A DNA stretch of 64,000 nt from Nautilus pompilius (lineage: Eukaryota > Mollusca > Cephalopoda > Nautilida > Nautilidae). A program made the translations under genes and the position numbers. This document shows, piece by piece, positions 63,897-64,000 of this stretch; positions within the stretch are counted from its first letter, which is position 1; each line of letters starts with the position of its first letter. The stretch lies in NCBI GenBank assembly GCA_018389105.1, contig JACATO010000612.1, positions 1,026,501 through 1,090,500 on the forward strand, written 5' to 3'. The notes beneath the pieces are model-generated. The model was not told the DNA's origin. It saw nothing but the letters and a program-made list of their open reading frames with translations, and did not search any database.

Positions 63897-63936
63897 CGGT
63901 TCAAAAGGCCTCTCCGTCTCTTCTTCCACGCCAACC
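63897..63936 (-). CDS. Short internal exon, most upstream in window, of the large unidentified gene
   Basis: On the minus strand, GGTTGTTTTCAG precedes a 40-base exon ending CCG|GTAAGA, a strong donor. Preferred frame VGVEEETERPFEP; two bases come from the previous exon, which is outside the window, and the exit phase is 0. It joins in phase with the exon at 60817-60939 and with those at 50653 or 48045. A second frame (LAWKKRRRGLLN) is also open. The rest of the gene, including its recognisable domains if any, lies to the right of the window. Confidence 0.5.
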
Positions 63937-64000
63937 CTGAAAACAACCAAGCAAGTAAATTGAATACATTTGAAACAAAATCACCAAAGTTTAAGAAGGG

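Noticed and set aside
1..64000. CRISPR arrays, bacterial operons, viral genes, rRNA or canonical tRNA genes
   Set aside because: None seen; the window is eukaryotic, and the tRNA-like boxes found are degenerate SINE heads.

Overview
The window is animal nuclear DNA: AT-rich, with few genes, long introns, canonical GT/AG splice signals, microsatellites, tRNA-derived SINE-like repeats and cut-and-paste DNA transposons. The one fully recognisable gene is a methyl-end (omega) fatty acid desaturase of the animal FAT-1-like group. These genes are known from molluscs, annelids, cnidarians and nematodes. With the sparse layout, this suggests a lophotrochozoan, most likely a mollusc, but no ribosomal or mitochondrial marker is present to prove it.

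Layout. 1-2,720: a G-rich minisatellite (739-1,690), then a CpG-rich block holding a candidate minus-strand first exon with a mitochondrial-type leader (2,522-2,660). 3,190-6,480: a candidate minus-strand terminal exon, a decayed mariner (3,798-4,970), and a second CpG-rich block with two candidate minus-strand start exons (5,623 and 6,308). 7,150-10,440: AT-rich, with a probable Tc1 fossil and a SINE head. 10,450-11,604: the desaturase, whole coding sequence in one exon on the plus strand, preceded by a 3' splice site and followed by a 3' UTR with poly(A) signals. 12,650-28,560: no supported gene; it holds SINE copies, a perfect 66-bp palindrome and possible 3' UTR of the next gene.

28,560-63,940 is dominated by the 3' part of one large minus-strand gene that I cannot name. 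Six short exons have good splice sites: 63.9, 60.9, 50.7, 48.1, 33.4 and 28.6 kb. There are two alternative stop-containing exons, at 33.4 and 28.6 kb. Reading phases split the exons into two sets, so the gene seems to make at least two different C-termini. Its introns carry a Tc1 element with Sleeping Beauty-like IR/DR ends (39,581-41,226), a short hAT-type element (33,907-34,470), a near-perfect 109-bp tandem duplication, a second decayed Tc1 element (58,558-59,637), and an element of 1,790 bp (48,777-50,566). The last has CACTG termini, a TAA target duplication and an uninterrupted 360-residue transposase-like frame.

The desaturase and the large gene share no evident pathway. Most remaining sequence is intron or intergenic DNA shaped by transposons. 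The most unusual items are the CACTG element, the palindrome, the split C-termini and the single-exon desaturase.
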